The notes beneath the pieces are model-generated. The model searched no databases and had not been told where the DNA came from. It saw nothing but the letters and a program-made list of their open reading frames with translations. From positions 186,001 to 250,000 of the forward strand of contig JAFAQY010000027.1 in assembly GCA_019261985.1 (NCBI GenBank): a stretch of 64,000 bases of DNA, written 5' to 3'. Origin of the DNA: Bryobacterales bacterium. GTDB taxonomy: Bacteria; Acidobacteriota; Terriglobia; Bryobacterales; Bryobacteraceae. Positions 34,482-43,332 of the stretch are shown one piece after another (position 1 is the first letter of the stretch; every line of letters starts with the position of its first letter). Both the position numbers and the translations under genes were made by a program.

Positions 34482-34571
34482 ATGAACACCAAGCGCTACG
34501 GGGTAAAAATACCAACCGAACCCAATTTTTTCCGTATGCCTAACAAACCACAACTACTTAGAACCATCTGA
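34482..34571 (+). CDS. Possible 29-residue small protein
   Basis: ATG at 34482 lies 5 bases after GGAGGA, an excellent ribosome binding site, and opens a 29-codon frame (MNTKRYGVKIPTEPNFFRMP at its start) ending at TGA 34571. A TATAAA sequence lies just upstream. The peptide is basic with three Phe/Tyr residues in its first half, has no signal peptide or membrane helix, and is not recognised. It could be a real small protein, a leader peptide, or the truncated front of a lost gene. Confidence 0.35.
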   Translation: MNTKRYGVKIPTEPNFFRMPNKPQLLRTI

Positions 34572-34666
34572 AGCGAACCCATCAGATTGGCCGTTCAGCC
34601 CCCGAATGTCCCTCATGTCGAGGCGCAAAACAGCCCCAAAAAACAACCGCCCGTTGTAGCAGTCGA

Positions 34667-34695
34667 TTGACACTGAGTCCGCAGCGTGGTATTTA
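34667..34695 (+). promoter_or_regulatory. Sigma70-type promoter for DUF6152 gene cluster
   Basis: TTGACA (34667-34672), a 17-base spacer and TATTTA (34690-34695), about 60 bases before the DUF6152 start. This should drive 34756 and possibly the downstream oxidoreductase genes. Confidence 0.65.
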
Positions 34696-34755
34696 TTGCA
34701 ATGATCGTTGGTCGTGTAAGTCCAACTTCTCTATTCAGGATCTGGAGGTAAGCCG

Positions 34756-35169
34756 ATGAAACTCAATCTCGGAATCGCGGTCGCCGGCGCGGCCCTGTTG
34801 CTTGGCGCTCTGCCTGTAATGGCACATCATTCTTTTGCAGCGGAATTTGACGCTAACAAGAAGGTTGATCTAAAGGGTACGGTCACAAAAGTCGAGTGGC
34901 TGAATCCGCATATTTGGATTTATCTCGAAGCAAAAGATGAAAACGGAAAGGTCACCCAATGGCAGTGTGAAGGCGGCGCTCCGAATTCGCTGGTCCGCAA
35001 CGGTTGGACCCGCGAATCTTTGAAGGCTGGCGATACGATCACGATTCAAGGCTCCCTCGCAAAAGACGCGACTAATACTTGTAACGCCAGCCAAGTACGG
35101 CTTGCGGATGGTAAGAGACTTTTCGCCGCGTCCTCCGAGGGCGAAGGCGGCTCCAAGGGCAAGCAGTAA
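34756..35169 (+). CDS. DUF6152 exported protein
   Basis: A 137-residue periplasmic protein. A signal peptide (about 1-23, IAVAGAALLLGALPVMA) is followed immediately by HHSFAAEFDANKKVDLKGTV, the conserved start of DUF6152, then VEWLNPHIWIYLEAKDENG and the OB-like strand pattern DTITIQGSLAKDATNTCNA. Members are common in Acidobacteria and Proteobacteria; the histidines may bind metal, but the function is unknown. ATG at 34756 follows GGAGG. It precedes a PDFSGxW protein, a frequent pairing. Confidence 0.88.
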   Translation: MKLNLGIAVAGAALLLGALPVMAHHSFAAEFDANKKVDLKGTVTKVEWLNPHIWIYLEAKDENGKVTQWQCEGGAPNSLVRNGWTRESLKAGDTITIQGSLAKDATNTCNASQVRLADGKRLFAASSEGEGGSKGKQ

Positions 35170-35243
35170 CCTGAATCATCGATCTGGAAATCCCGAAATC
35201 CAATACAAAGGGTTTCGTGTGTCAATATGTCAGGAGATTTAAA

Positions 35244-36065
35244 GTGAGAATTTCTTTGTCAAGCTCCATCATCGTGACGGCGGCTATTTTGGCCGCCGTT
35301 CCCGCGTTTGGGCAAGGACGCGGCGCTCCCCAAGTCACTGGCCCAACCCCCAAGATGCAAGATGGAAAGCCCGATTTCAGCGGGCTGTGGCAGCGGCCTT
35401 ATACTCCCGACATGAGCATCACAGCCACAGACCTGAATGGCAAGCCCTATCCATTGGAAAAGCCTGAGGCGGACAATGGCAAAGGCAAGGGCGGCGGGCG
35501 CGGCCCCAGAAAACTCCCCTTCACCGAGTGGGGCGAGAAGAACTGGAAATCTTATACCGCCGACGAAGGCGATTACACCGGCGCTTGTTTGCCTTTCGGT
35601 TTGATGCGTTCGATGAATTCGCCCGACCCGATCCAGATCATGCAGAGCAAGGAGTATTTGTCGTTCCTGTATGAGCAGAACACATGGTTCAAGGTGTTTC
35701 CGCTGGACGGCCGCGCGCACGATCCTAAGAAGACTCCGACTTGGTTCGGCGATTCCGTTGGCCACTGGGAAGGCGACACGCTGGTGGTCGACACCACGAA
35801 CTTCAACGGCCGCACGCGGCTCGATACCATCGGCCATCCCCATAGCGATGCACTGCACACTATCGAGCGCTTCCAGCGCCCGGATTTGGGCCACATCAAT
35901 TATGAAGTCGTGATCGACGATCCCAAGACGTTCACTGAGAAATGGAAGAACGTGCGGACGTTCAATTTGCGGCCGGATTGGCAGATCATGGAGTACTCCT
36001 GCGAGGAGAACAACAAGAGCTTCTGGGAAGGCCGGATCAAGATTCCCGAGTACGACAAGAAGTAG
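35244..36065 (+). CDS. Exported PDFSGxW-type protein of unknown function
   Basis: A 273-residue exported protein. GTG at 35244 is preferred because AGGAGA precedes it; an earlier in-frame start at 35217 has none. The signal peptide is about 1-25 (SIIVTAAILAAVPAFG). Conserved features are GKPDFSGLWQRPY, CLPFGLMRSMNSPDPIQIMQ, FPLDGRAHDPKKTPTWFG and SVGHWEGDTLVVDTTNF, a family that is strongly expanded in Acidobacteria. A calycin-like beta fold is likely. Its position between DUF6152 and a molybdenum hydroxylase is a recurring arrangement, but no activity is known. Confidence 0.82.
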   Translation: MRISLSSSIIVTAAILAAVPAFGQGRGAPQVTGPTPKMQDGKPDFSGLWQRPYTPDMSITATDLNGKPYPLEKPEADNGKGKGGGRGPRKLPFTEWGEKNWKSYTADEGDYTGACLPFGLMRSMNSPDPIQIMQSKEYLSFLYEQNTWFKVFPLDGRAHDPKKTPTWFGDSVGHWEGDTLVVDTTNFNGRTRLDTIGHPHSDALHTIERFQRPDLGHINYEVVIDDPKTFTEKWKNVRTFNLRPDWQIMEYSCEENNKSFWEGRIKIPEYDKK

Positions 36066-36085
36066 CGATGGTCAGAAGTAGCAAA

Positions 36086-36191
36086 GTGGGGCAGGGTGCC
36101 ATCCTGCGCGCGATTGCCAATCGCGCTGGCGATCTGTCAACCAGCGGGGAGGCGGGTTAACAACACGCCGCAGGTTGGCAACCTGCCCCAC
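36086..36191. repeat. GTGGGGCAGG-family dispersed palindromic repeat (full copy)
   Basis: Runs from GTGGGGCAGGGTGCCATCCT to CGCAGGTTGGCAACCTGCCCCAC with the internal CGCGATTGCCAATCGCGC hairpin. It is inserted between two genes on the same strand. Confidence 0.8.
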
Positions 36192-36216
36192 TTTCAAGCG
36201 AAGTGAAGGAGATCAA

Positions 36217-36696
36217 ATGGCGGCTGTTAAATTCACGCTAAACGGCAAACCACAAACCGTCGATGTGGTTCCGCAGATGCCCCTGTTATGGGTGCTGCGC
36301 GACACCCTCGGCATGACGGGAACCAAGTTCGGCTGCGGCATGCAGCTCTGCGGCGCGTGCACGGTACACATCAATGGACAGCCCACGCGCTCCTGCGGGA
36401 TGCCCATCTCCAGCGTCGCGGGCAAGAACGTCACAACCATTGAGGGCCTCTCCCCAGACGGTACAAGCCACCCAGTGCAGCGCGCCTGGATCGAAGTGGA
36501 TGTTCCGCAGTGCGGCTACTGCCAATCCGGACAGATCATGACGGCCGCGGCGCTGGTCGGCAAGTCCAACGATCCGACGGACGCCGATATAGACGAAGCC
36601 ATGCGAGGCAATCTCTGCCGCTGCGGGACGTATCAGTCGATACGCCGCGCGGTCAAGCTCGCCGCGCAGTACAAAGCCAAGGGAGGTGCAGCATGA
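36217..36696 (+). CDS. [2Fe-2S] subunit of molybdenum hydroxylase, IorA-like
   Basis: A 159-residue electron-transfer subunit. The plant-type cluster is bound by C40, C45, C48 and C60 ([15 protein letters not shown], then SCGMP). The second helical cluster is bound by CGYCQSG and [10 protein letters not shown]. It moves electrons away from the molybdenum site of the large subunit. The length and motifs match isoquinoline 1-oxidoreductase alpha subunits rather than three-subunit xanthine dehydrogenases. ATG at 36217 has AAGGAG upstream. It overlaps the large-subunit gene by 4 bases. Confidence 0.92.
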   Translation: MAAVKFTLNGKPQTVDVVPQMPLLWVLRDTLGMTGTKFGCGMQLCGACTVHINGQPTRSCGMPISSVAGKNVTTIEGLSPDGTSHPVQRAWIEVDVPQCGYCQSGQIMTAAALVGKSNDPTDADIDEAMRGNLCRCGTYQSIRRAVKLAAQYKAKGGAA

Positions 36697-38795
36697 CAGT
36701 CGTAAATCGCCGCGGATTCCTGAAGGCCGGCGCCGGAGCGGCCGGCGGGCTCCTTGTCAGCTATGTCATCCCCGAACATAATCTGCTTCTGGCCGATACG
36801 GCCGGAGTCGCGAAGCTGAACACCTACGTTCACATCGGCGCGGATGATACCGTGACCTTCACGATCACGAAATCCGAAATGGGGCAGGGACCCCTGACCG
36901 CGCTGCCCCAGATCCTGGCGGACGAGCTCGATTGCGATTGGAAGAAGATCCAAACCGAAATACCCAGTCCCGAGCCGGTCTACGGCATGATGGGCACCTA
37001 TGGCAGCCTCAGCGTAAGGACCACCTACAACTCGTTGCGCCAGGCCGGCGCCGGCGCGCGCGAAATGCTGGTTCAGGCAGCCGCCCAGAAGTGGGGCGTG
37101 GACAAATCGCAGTGCCGGACCGAAAACGGCGCCGTGATCAATACGTCGACGAACGCCCGCCTGACGTATGGAAGCCTTGCCGATGCGGCGGCGAAGCTGC
37201 CCGCGCCAACCAATGTCACCCTAAAGGACCCGAAGCAGTTCAAACTGATTGGAACCTCCGTCAAGCGCATGGATACGGCCGCGAAGGCCTCAGGCCGGGC
37301 GATGTTCGGCATCGACGCAAAGGTCGACGGCATGCTTTATGCGGTTCTGGCGCGCTGCCCGGTATTCGGCGGCAAGGTCGCGAGCTTCGATGCCACCAAG
37401 ACCAAAGCGGTCCCCGGTGTGAAACAAGTGGTGCAGATTTCAAACGGCGTGGCGGTGCTTGCCGACAATACCTGGACCGCGATGGAAGGCCGCAAGGCGC
37501 TTCAGATCCAATGGGACGAAGGACCTAATGCCGCGCAAACCAGCGCCAAAATCCGGCAGACCTTCATGGATCTGATGCCCAAGCCGGGCGCTCCGGCCCG
37601 CAAAATCGGTGAGGCCGAAAAAGCTATTGCCGACGCTCCCAAGAAGGTGGAAGCCGTTTACGAAGCTCCGTATCTTTCCCATTCGCCGATGGAGCCCATG
37701 AACTGCACGGCCCACGTCCGCGCAGACGGCTGCGATGTATGGGTCGCCACGCAGATTCAGACCGGCGCGCAGCAGACCGCGGCGCAGATCACGAAACTTC
37801 CGCCTGACAAAATCAAGGTCCACACGATGTTCCTCGGCGGCGGCTTCGGACGCCGCGGCGGCTCGGATTTCGTGACGGAAGCGGTCGAGATCTCGAAGGC
37901 GGCGGGTGTTCCGGTGAAGCTGACGTGGTCGCGCGAAGACGACATGCAGCACGATCTCTACCGGCCCTCTTCCTACGTGAAGTTCGCCGGCGGCATCGAT
38001 GCGGACGGAAACCTCGTAGCTTTCACCGGTCGCGTGGCATCCCAACCCTTTGCGGGAATCAACAACGGCGTGGATCGCAACGCAGTGGATGGCATCGCGA
38101 ATCTTGGCTACGGCGCGAGCATCCCGAACATATTGGTAGATAATCACCCCACGGAGACCGGTATTCCGTGCACGTTCTGGCGGTCTGTGGGCTACTCGCA
38201 CAATACGTTCTTCACCGAGAGCTTCATCGACGAACTAGCCCATGCTGCGGGAAAAGACCCGGTAGATTTCCGCCGTACGCTCCTCGCGAAAAACCCGCGC
38301 ATGCTCGGCGTTTTGAATTTGGCCGTCGAAAAATCCGGCTACGGCAAGCCGCTGCCCGCCGGTCATTTCCATGGCGTCGGCGTAGTGGACAATATCGGGA
38401 GCTTCAACGCTCAGGTCGCGGAAGTATCCGTCACGAACGGCAAATTGAAGGTTCATAAAGTCACCTGCGCGATCGATTGCGGAGTCGTGATCAATCCGGC
38501 GATCGTGGAGCAGCAGGTGCAGAGCGGCATCGTGTTCGGCCTCGGTCCCGTGTTGCGGCAAGCGATCACCATCGACCGCGGCCGCGTTATGCAGGCAAAC
38601 TTCAACAACTACGATCCGCTGCGCATAGACGAGATGCCCGTAGTGGAAGTCCACATCGTGCCGAGCACCGCTAATCCAGGCGGCGTTGGCGAGGCCACCA
38701 CGCCCAACATATCCCCCGCCGTCGCCAATGCGATCTTTAAGGCGACCGGTAAACGCATCCGGCATCTGCCGATCCGGCAGCAGGATTTGGTCTAG
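36693..38795 (+). CDS. Molybdopterin-binding subunit of aldehyde/isoquinoline oxidoreductase, IorB-like
   Basis: A 700-residue catalytic subunit with a Tat signal ([16 protein letters not shown]), so the enzyme is periplasmic. Cofactor-site segments include [53 protein letters not shown] and [15 protein letters not shown], with the catalytic Glu in GVGEA. It hydroxylates an aldehyde or N-heterocycle at a carbon next to nitrogen or oxygen. No FAD subunit and no cytochrome subunit follow, so the electron acceptor is unclear; the nearby small c-type cytochrome at 33992 is one candidate. Substrate unknown. Confidence 0.9.
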   Translation: MTVVNRRGFLKAGAGAAGGLLVSYVIPEHNLLLADTAGVAKLNTYVHIGADDTVTFTITKSEMGQGPLTALPQILADELDCDWKKIQTEIPSPEPVYGMMGTYGSLSVRTTYNSLRQAGAGAREMLVQAAAQKWGVDKSQCRTENGAVINTSTNARLTYGSLADAAAKLPAPTNVTLKDPKQFKLIGTSVKRMDTAAKASGRAMFGIDAKVDGMLYAVLARCPVFGGKVASFDATKTKAVPGVKQVVQISNGVAVLADNTWTAMEGRKALQIQWDEGPNAAQTSAKIRQTFMDLMPKPGAPARKIGEAEKAIADAPKKVEAVYEAPYLSHSPMEPMNCTAHVRADGCDVWVATQIQTGAQQTAAQITKLPPDKIKVHTMFLGGGFGRRGGSDFVTEAVEISKAAGVPVKLTWSREDDMQHDLYRPSSYVKFAGGIDADGNLVAFTGRVASQPFAGINNGVDRNAVDGIANLGYGASIPNILVDNHPTETGIPCTFWRSVGYSHNTFFTESFIDELAHAAGKDPVDFRRTLLAKNPRMLGVLNLAVEKSGYGKPLPAGHFHGVGVVDNIGSFNAQVAEVSVTNGKLKVHKVTCAIDCGVVINPAIVEQQVQSGIVFGLGPVLRQAITIDRGRVMQANFNNYDPLRIDEMPVVEVHIVPSTANPGGVGEATTPNISPAVANAIFKATGKRIRHLPIRQQDLV

Positions 38796-38835
38796 TCAGA
38801 ATGGTCTAGTCAGAAACGCCGCAAAACCATTCCTG

Positions 38836-38911
38836 GCAACGACGCAAAGTACGCAAAGAAATCAAAACGCCGTATTAAGACAGTTTTTCTTTGCGATCTT
38901 TGCGTCGCTGC
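38836..38911. repeat. Imperfect 26-base inverted repeat between convergent genes
   Basis: Left arm 38836-38861 (GCAACGACGCAAAGTACGCA...) and right arm 38886-38911 pair with three mismatches around a 24-base loop. It may act as a bidirectional terminator, with TTTTTCTTT on the right, or be a mobile palindrome. Confidence 0.65.
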
Positions 38912-38917
38912 GAGAGA

Positions 38918-39934
38918 TTAATTGCGCGGCGGTGAGCCGCGCCTCTCGTCGTTGGCCGGATCCCGGGCGTTTGGCCGCCCAAATTGGAGTCCGGTTTCGA
39001 CCTCTAGGCCCTGCCCATCTCTTCTGTACGGCTTGAACTTCCATCTAGCCAAAGCGTCGCTGATTGCTTTGGTCTGATCCGGGAATGCGCTAATAAAGTG
39101 GACATGCTTCACTTTGCCGTCTTTGCCAATGATGATCCGGACCGGAACGGGATTGAATTTACGATCTGTAAAAACTGGTTCCGCTCGTGCAATCATGTTT
39201 TCGGCTTGCGCGTAATCCTGGATGCAAACGGGAACAGCGCCCCCGCCGGTTCCTCCCGTGGGGCTGGCTTCCGCCGGCAACTTCATCTTGTTCAGGTCCA
39301 CCAAGAGGCTATCCAGTAATTTCATGTCACGGCTCGTCAGCACGATTTGAACTACGTGACATCGGATATCGGTCGCCAGAACGTACCAGTGCAACTCCGC
39401 GGCGGGCGACCAATATGAAAAGAATGCGAAGGAACGGTCCGCGATCTTGAGCTGTTTAGGCGGCGTTTCCGTTGTGTAATCGCTCTGGAGATGATTTTTC
39501 ATGTAATTGATCAACTCCACTGCATTGTTCGTCGGGGTCAGAGAGAAAAACATGTCTTGGGCGGTGATCAGGACGCTGCCGCGAACAGCTCCTTTGAATG
39601 TGTCCGCCGGGGCGAGTTCCGCCAGCACATAGCGTCCGTTCTCAGATGGAGGCGGACCTCTATATTTTTCGGTCCAATCCGGAGGTAGCGCATATCTGAT
39701 TCCGAAGTATGGATCGCGGAAAACGCCATGATCCACCACTCCGCGCTCCGGCAGCGGCGTCACCGAATCGCTCGCGCTGGACCAGGCGCCTTTCACCAGG
39801 ATGACTCCACTGGGCACTTTTGCCACTACGCCAGGGGAAGAATCGGAGCCCCCTTTAGGAGTGCCTTGGCCCTGGGCCGGCAAAGATAGGCGACAGGAGA
39901 CGAGAAGCAAACAAACTGAATATCGAAAATTCAT
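38918..39934 (-). CDS. Exported protein with TonB C-terminal-like domain
   Basis: A 338-residue exported protein. The signal peptide is about 1-21. A middle domain (FRDPYFGIRYALPPDW, then SVLITAQDMFFSLTP) resembles periplasmic domains found in acidobacterial exported proteins. The C-terminal about 90 residues (PVPVRIIIGKDGKVKHVHFI, ALARWKFKPYRRDGQG) follow the TonB C-terminal fold that touches TonB boxes. It lacks the N-terminal membrane anchor and proline-rich spacer of classical TonB, so it is unlikely to energise transport by itself. Convergent with the molybdenum hydroxylase genes. Confidence 0.72.
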   Translation of the reverse strand: MNFRYSVCLLLVSCRLSLPAQGQGTPKGGSDSSPGVVAKVPSGVILVKGAWSSASDSVTPLPERGVVDHGVFRDPYFGIRYALPPDWTEKYRGPPPSENGRYVLAELAPADTFKGAVRGSVLITAQDMFFSLTPTNNAVELINYMKNHLQSDYTTETPPKQLKIADRSFAFFSYWSPAAELHWYVLATDIRCHVVQIVLTSRDMKLLDSLLVDLNKMKLPAEASPTGGTGGGAVPVCIQDYAQAENMIARAEPVFTDRKFNPVPVRIIIGKDGKVKHVHFISAFPDQTKAISDALARWKFKPYRRDGQGLEVETGLQFGRPNARDPANDERRGSPPRN

Positions 39935-39995
39935 ATCTCTATCCCGAATGGGCCGGCGAGATCCCTTCCGGATCTCGCCGGTAAAGGTGCAACAG

Positions 39996-41453
39996 CTACA
40001 AGGAACGCAAGAAGTTCAACAGATCCTGCTGTTGGGAGGTTTGGAGATTGTCGAAATTGTTCTCCACCTGGTTAGCCTCGCTGCCTTGGCTCCCGTGCTC
40101 CTGGATCGCCTGCATCAGGTTTGTCGTATGGCCATCGTGCAGTAGGAAGATCCGCTGTCCCAGGCCCCACAACGGCGCGGTGCGGAACTGGTCCCCGCCA
40201 GCGCCGCCTTGCGAGACGTTGTCGGCCAGGCCCGCGCCCATGTGGTGGATCTCGAGATCCGAGAACGCGTTCACTGGAGCTTTGCTCAAGGCGGGGACCA
40301 TGTTCGATACCTGGGTCGTTCCCGGGGACTGAACGTGGCAGGTCGCGCAGCCGATCGAGCTGAATATCTGCTTGCCGTTGGCGATCGACTGCGCCGATAC
40401 CGGTTGTCCATTGAGCACCACTGGGCCAGGAGGCGGGGGAGCCAGGAAGCGCATGAAATTCGCGAACGCCGAGACATCGTCGAGAACCGCCGCATTCGGC
40501 GTCGAGGTGGGATTGGACGCGTCCTCCGGATATCCCGTCCCGGTGAGGTTCAAGCAACTCGCAGGGAGACCCCTAGCCTGCTCTTCTTCCGGCGATGGAC
40601 GATCCTGCGGGAACAGCATATTGCTGATGCCCATCTCCACGTTGTATGCCTCGCCGGTGAAGATATGCAGCGATTTATTCTGTGCTTTCCAGCCGAAACG
40701 CGTAATGGTTCCATCATTGCCGTTATGGTTGAAAGAGCCGTCAATTCCAAAGCTATTGTTCTCCAGGGCCGCCTGATTGCTCAACAGCGTGGAGTCGTCG
40801 AGGTTCTCGATCAACCCGGCGCCGAAGATTGGAGTGGGGATGCGGAAGATGAGGTTATTGGCTTGCTGCGCCTGGAAAAAGTCGGGCTGCTGCAGGCGGC
40901 AAGTTCCGGCGTCCGGGCGGCCGGTGACCGTGAATAGATCCTCCACGCCTCCGTTCGGGGCGCTGGTGTTGACACCGCCGAATTGGTCAAAAAAGAACGG
41001 GAACCGCGCTTCGCGGGTTGGGCCATTCGCCGTGATAAAGAATGGGGTCCGGTCGCCCGGGGCGACGCCATTGTTGGTGAACGGGAATTGTGGGTTGACG
41101 GCGGGCCCAGATCCGCCCACCGCCGGTTGCGCATGACACGAAACGCATGAATTTGAGTTAAATCGCGGCCCAAGGCCGTTGTTTCCCGTCGGGCTGTGGG
41201 AGACGGATTCGACGGCTTGGAAGCGTTTCTGGCCATCAAGGAAGAACGCTTGATAGCCCCCCGGATCGGTCGTGATAATGCTGCCGCCTGTGCCGCGGCT
41301 GGCGATCTGAACCCCTGGGTCGGTTGCTCCAGAACTGGGGCCCCCACCGCCTGCGGAGGTAGTAGGCGCGGGTGACTGAGCCAAAGAACACAACACTACC
41401 AACGACAAACCTACTGGCATACCGAGCAATTGGGTTGATTTTGGAACGTTCAT
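39996..41453 (-). CDS. Di-haem oxidoreductase (DUF1111 family)
   Basis: A 485-residue periplasmic protein. The start at ATG 41453 follows GGGGAAG and opens a signal peptide (GMPVGLSLVVLCSLAQ). Haem motifs are CVSCH (in NSNSCVSCHAQPAVG) and CATCH (in SIGCATCHVQSPG). The long domain between them (GRPDAGTCRLQQPDF, IPTPIFGAGLIENLDDSTLL) and ASPPPPGPV-type segments match the DUF1111 di-haem oxidoreductases. Predicted to transfer electrons in the periplasm; physiological partner unknown. Confidence 0.88.
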   Translation of the reverse strand: MNVPKSTQLLGMPVGLSLVVLCSLAQSPAPTTSAGGGGPSSGATDPGVQIASRGTGGSIITTDPGGYQAFFLDGQKRFQAVESVSHSPTGNNGLGPRFNSNSCVSCHAQPAVGGSGPAVNPQFPFTNNGVAPGDRTPFFITANGPTREARFPFFFDQFGGVNTSAPNGGVEDLFTVTGRPDAGTCRLQQPDFFQAQQANNLIFRIPTPIFGAGLIENLDDSTLLSNQAALENNSFGIDGSFNHNGNDGTITRFGWKAQNKSLHIFTGEAYNVEMGISNMLFPQDRPSPEEEQARGLPASCLNLTGTGYPEDASNPTSTPNAAVLDDVSAFANFMRFLAPPPPGPVVLNGQPVSAQSIANGKQIFSSIGCATCHVQSPGTTQVSNMVPALSKAPVNAFSDLEIHHMGAGLADNVSQGGAGGDQFRTAPLWGLGQRIFLLHDGHTTNLMQAIQEHGSQGSEANQVENNFDNLQTSQQQDLLNFLRSL

Positions 41454-42088
41454 AAGACAGACTTCCCCTTTCGGTTGTTTGCACGCTCTTGGGAGCGGGC
41501 CCACAGTTTTGCGCTCACACCGATCTTTATTCGGATAAACTCTGGGGCCGACTCCTAGCTGTTATTGCGCGTCGCCGCGATGCTGCGGCAGCGATGCGGG
41601 CCTTGTGGGTAAACCTGGGGACTGGGAAGCTGCGGGTGCTAGAATCGCAAGTGTCACCACACACTTGGATTAACTGTTAACAGCAGGTCCAAGTCATCGG
41701 CCCTCCTCCCACAGGAGGGCCGATTTTATACCCGAAGATCACTCCGGTTTGCGCTTTGGTGCTTGAAGAGGGAAAACGACGCGCAATTCTTGGTCCAGTA
41801 ATTCGGCGTTGACGCAACGTATGTTTCATTCGCATGCGCGAAAGCCAACGGAGTTTCTTACGAGAACAAAATACCTGAGGGGTAGAAAATTACTTCGCGC
41901 GATCGCGTTTCAACATAAACTGTCGCGCGCCGGGTTTCGCGGATGCAGGCACGTATTGATCTGCCCAAGCACCCAGGTCCGTAATTTTTCGGATACGTCC
42001 ATCGACAGATCAGGGAATATTGCTAACGGAATAAGTCGAAGGCCCGGTTGGGCTGCGGACTCGCTGCCTCTACACTACAACTGAGCTT
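41454..42088. other. Long intergenic region with hairpins and a terminator
   Basis: No convincing gene. Positions 41650-41669 form a perfect hairpin (CAAGTGT, six-base loop, ACACTTG), followed by the terminator at 41698. A small transcript ending here is possible. The rest, to 42088, has open frames without recognisable motifs. Confidence 0.5.
41698..41729 (+). terminator. Strong intrinsic terminator with no gene upstream on its strand
   Basis: CGGCCCTCCT and AGGAGGGCCG form a perfect 10-base-pair stem around CCCAC, followed by ATTTTAT. No annotated plus-strand gene precedes it within 2.5 kb, so it may end a small RNA starting in 41500-41650. Confidence 0.75.
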
Positions 42089-42301
42089 ATGTTCAGAACA
42101 AAAACGGTGAGATCGCAATTCACGGAGAGCGAGGCAGCCCAAGAACTCGGCGTGTCCGTAGACGAATTCCGCGCGCTGATCCGCGCCCACGCGACGGTTC
42201 GCGAAGAAGATCTTGGCAACTTGCCGGTTGCGACGTACCATCCATCCGATCTTCTTTTGCTTCGGCTACTATCCGCGGGAGCAAAGATCCCCCCGGCTTG
42301 A
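42089..42301 (+). CDS. Small conserved-looking DNA-binding-like protein
   Basis: A 70-residue protein preceding the PadR gene. FTESEAAQELGVSVDEFRAL resembles the helix-turn-helix of MerR/excisionase-like proteins, followed by a short acidic linker and ATYHPSDLLLLRLLSAG. No cofactor motif. ATG at 42089 has no strong ribosome binding site. The gene is compact, has codon use like its neighbours and no conflict with other frames, so it is probably real. Regulatory function is an inference. Confidence 0.55.
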   Translation: MFRTKTVRSQFTESEAAQELGVSVDEFRALIRAHATVREEDLGNLPVATYHPSDLLLLRLLSAGAKIPPA

Positions 42302-42334
42302 CGCGGGCGCCCATTTATTCTATTTTGTAGTTTA

Positions 42335-42670
42335 ATGTCGGCGCTACCCACTTTAGGAGAGTTCGAACAGATCGTCCTGCTCGCGATCATGCGCCTGGGC
42401 GACGATGCTTATGGCGTGACCATACGTTCCGAGATCGCCGTCTGCACAGGACGCGAACCTTCTCCTGGAGCGCTATATACCACCTTGGACCGGCTCGAGG
42501 ACAAGGGATTGCTTAAGTCGCGCGTAGGCGATCCAAGTCCACGCCGGGGCGGAAGAGCGAAGCGATATTTTGCGGTGAGTGCGAGCGGGATTAAAGCCGT
42601 GGCTCGCGCGCAAAAGGCTTATCGAAAACTGTTGGAGGGGGTCCAGCTTCCTGGATTGGCACATGCGTAA
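42335..42670 (+). CDS. PadR-family transcriptional regulator
   Basis: A 111-residue regulator with a single winged helix. LGEFEQIVLLAIMRLGDDAYGV, EPSPGALYTTLDRLEDKGLL and GGRAKRYFAVSASGIKAV are the recognition and wing segments of PadR. It lacks the long C-terminal dimerisation helix of PadR subfamily 1, as in the short type found before acidobacterial ABC permease genes. Its stop overlaps the start of the frameshifted membrane protein that follows, so the two were a pair, regulator and target. Confidence 0.9.
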   Translation: MSALPTLGEFEQIVLLAIMRLGDDAYGVTIRSEIAVCTGREPSPGALYTTLDRLEDKGLLKSRVGDPSPRRGGRAKRYFAVSASGIKAVARAQKAYRKLLEGVQLPGLAHA

Positions 42671-43266
42671 CGCCTCAATCGCCGAATGGATTCTCGCTCT
42701 GGTGACACCGCGAGCGTGCGGCCGCCGTTGTCGGCGACTTACTCGAAACCGGCCGTTCACAGAGCGCGCTCTGGTTCTGGTGGAGTATTCGCCGGACAGC
42801 ATTTTCATTTTTGTGGCGCGACCTTGCATCTGACCCGCTTGGCATGGTCGCTCTGGCTTTGCGCGGGATTCTCGCTGAGCTCGGCCTGCTAGTGGTGTTT
42901 TTCGTTGTGTGCCTGGTTGTGATCGGCGTCTTTTTCATCGCGCTCCGGCGCGTGCTTCCAGAATCGTTGGAGTGGGGCGGCGTGGTTTTATCGGCGATCG
43001 GAGTGATCGTCGGAGGGATATGGATTCCGCTGGTAGCCGGACGCATGGTCGCCCGGCACTCCCGCAGCGGTGAGGTTGCCGCTTGTTTCGCGCTCGCGAT
43101 TGTTCAGACGCTACTCGTCCAGATCGCTTCCTTGAAGTGGCCTGCATTGTCCTGGCCCGACAACGGACTACGCGGATGGCTGTGGGCCGCTCTCATATTT
43201 CCCTTCCTGAATATCCCGCTTTGGGCCGCGGCACCGATCGAGCGGCGGCGCGCGCGCCGATCTTGA
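42663..43266 (+). pseudogene. PadR-associated membrane protein with one-base frameshift
   Basis: ATG at 42663 starts MRNASIAEWILALVTP. At 42708-42711 one extra base shifts the frame; the next frame continues ERAAAVVGDLLETGRSQSAL, WFWWSIRRTAFSFLWRDL and then about four membrane helices (ILAELGLLVVFFVVCLVVIG, VLSAIGVIVGGIWIPLVAG, AALIFPFLNIPLWAAAP) to 43266. The two halves join in protein alignment, so a single insertion (or sequencing error) broke the gene. An internal ATG at 42811 might still produce the membrane part. Role unknown. Confidence 0.75.
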
Positions 43267-43332
43267 ATTCATCCACAACGCTGCTATTCTGTCTTCTGAA
43301 GTTTCACCGACTAACTTTCAGGAGGCTCTAAC

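Larger units (their letters stand above)
34376..34755. other. Intergenic region with one small open frame and one promoter
   Basis: Contains a 29-codon open frame with a strong ribosome binding site (34482-34571) and a promoter at 34667. Nothing else is recognised. Confidence 0.5.

Noticed and set aside
34482-34571. Interpretation of the 29-codon frame as a known peptide precursor (PqqA, lasso or lanthipeptide)
   Set aside because: No Glu-x3-Tyr motif, no core cysteines and no maturation enzyme nearby.
36510-36692. Extended N-terminus of the molybdenum hydroxylase large subunit
   Set aside because: It is a shadow of the iron-sulfur subunit gene; the Tat signal begins right after ATG 36693.
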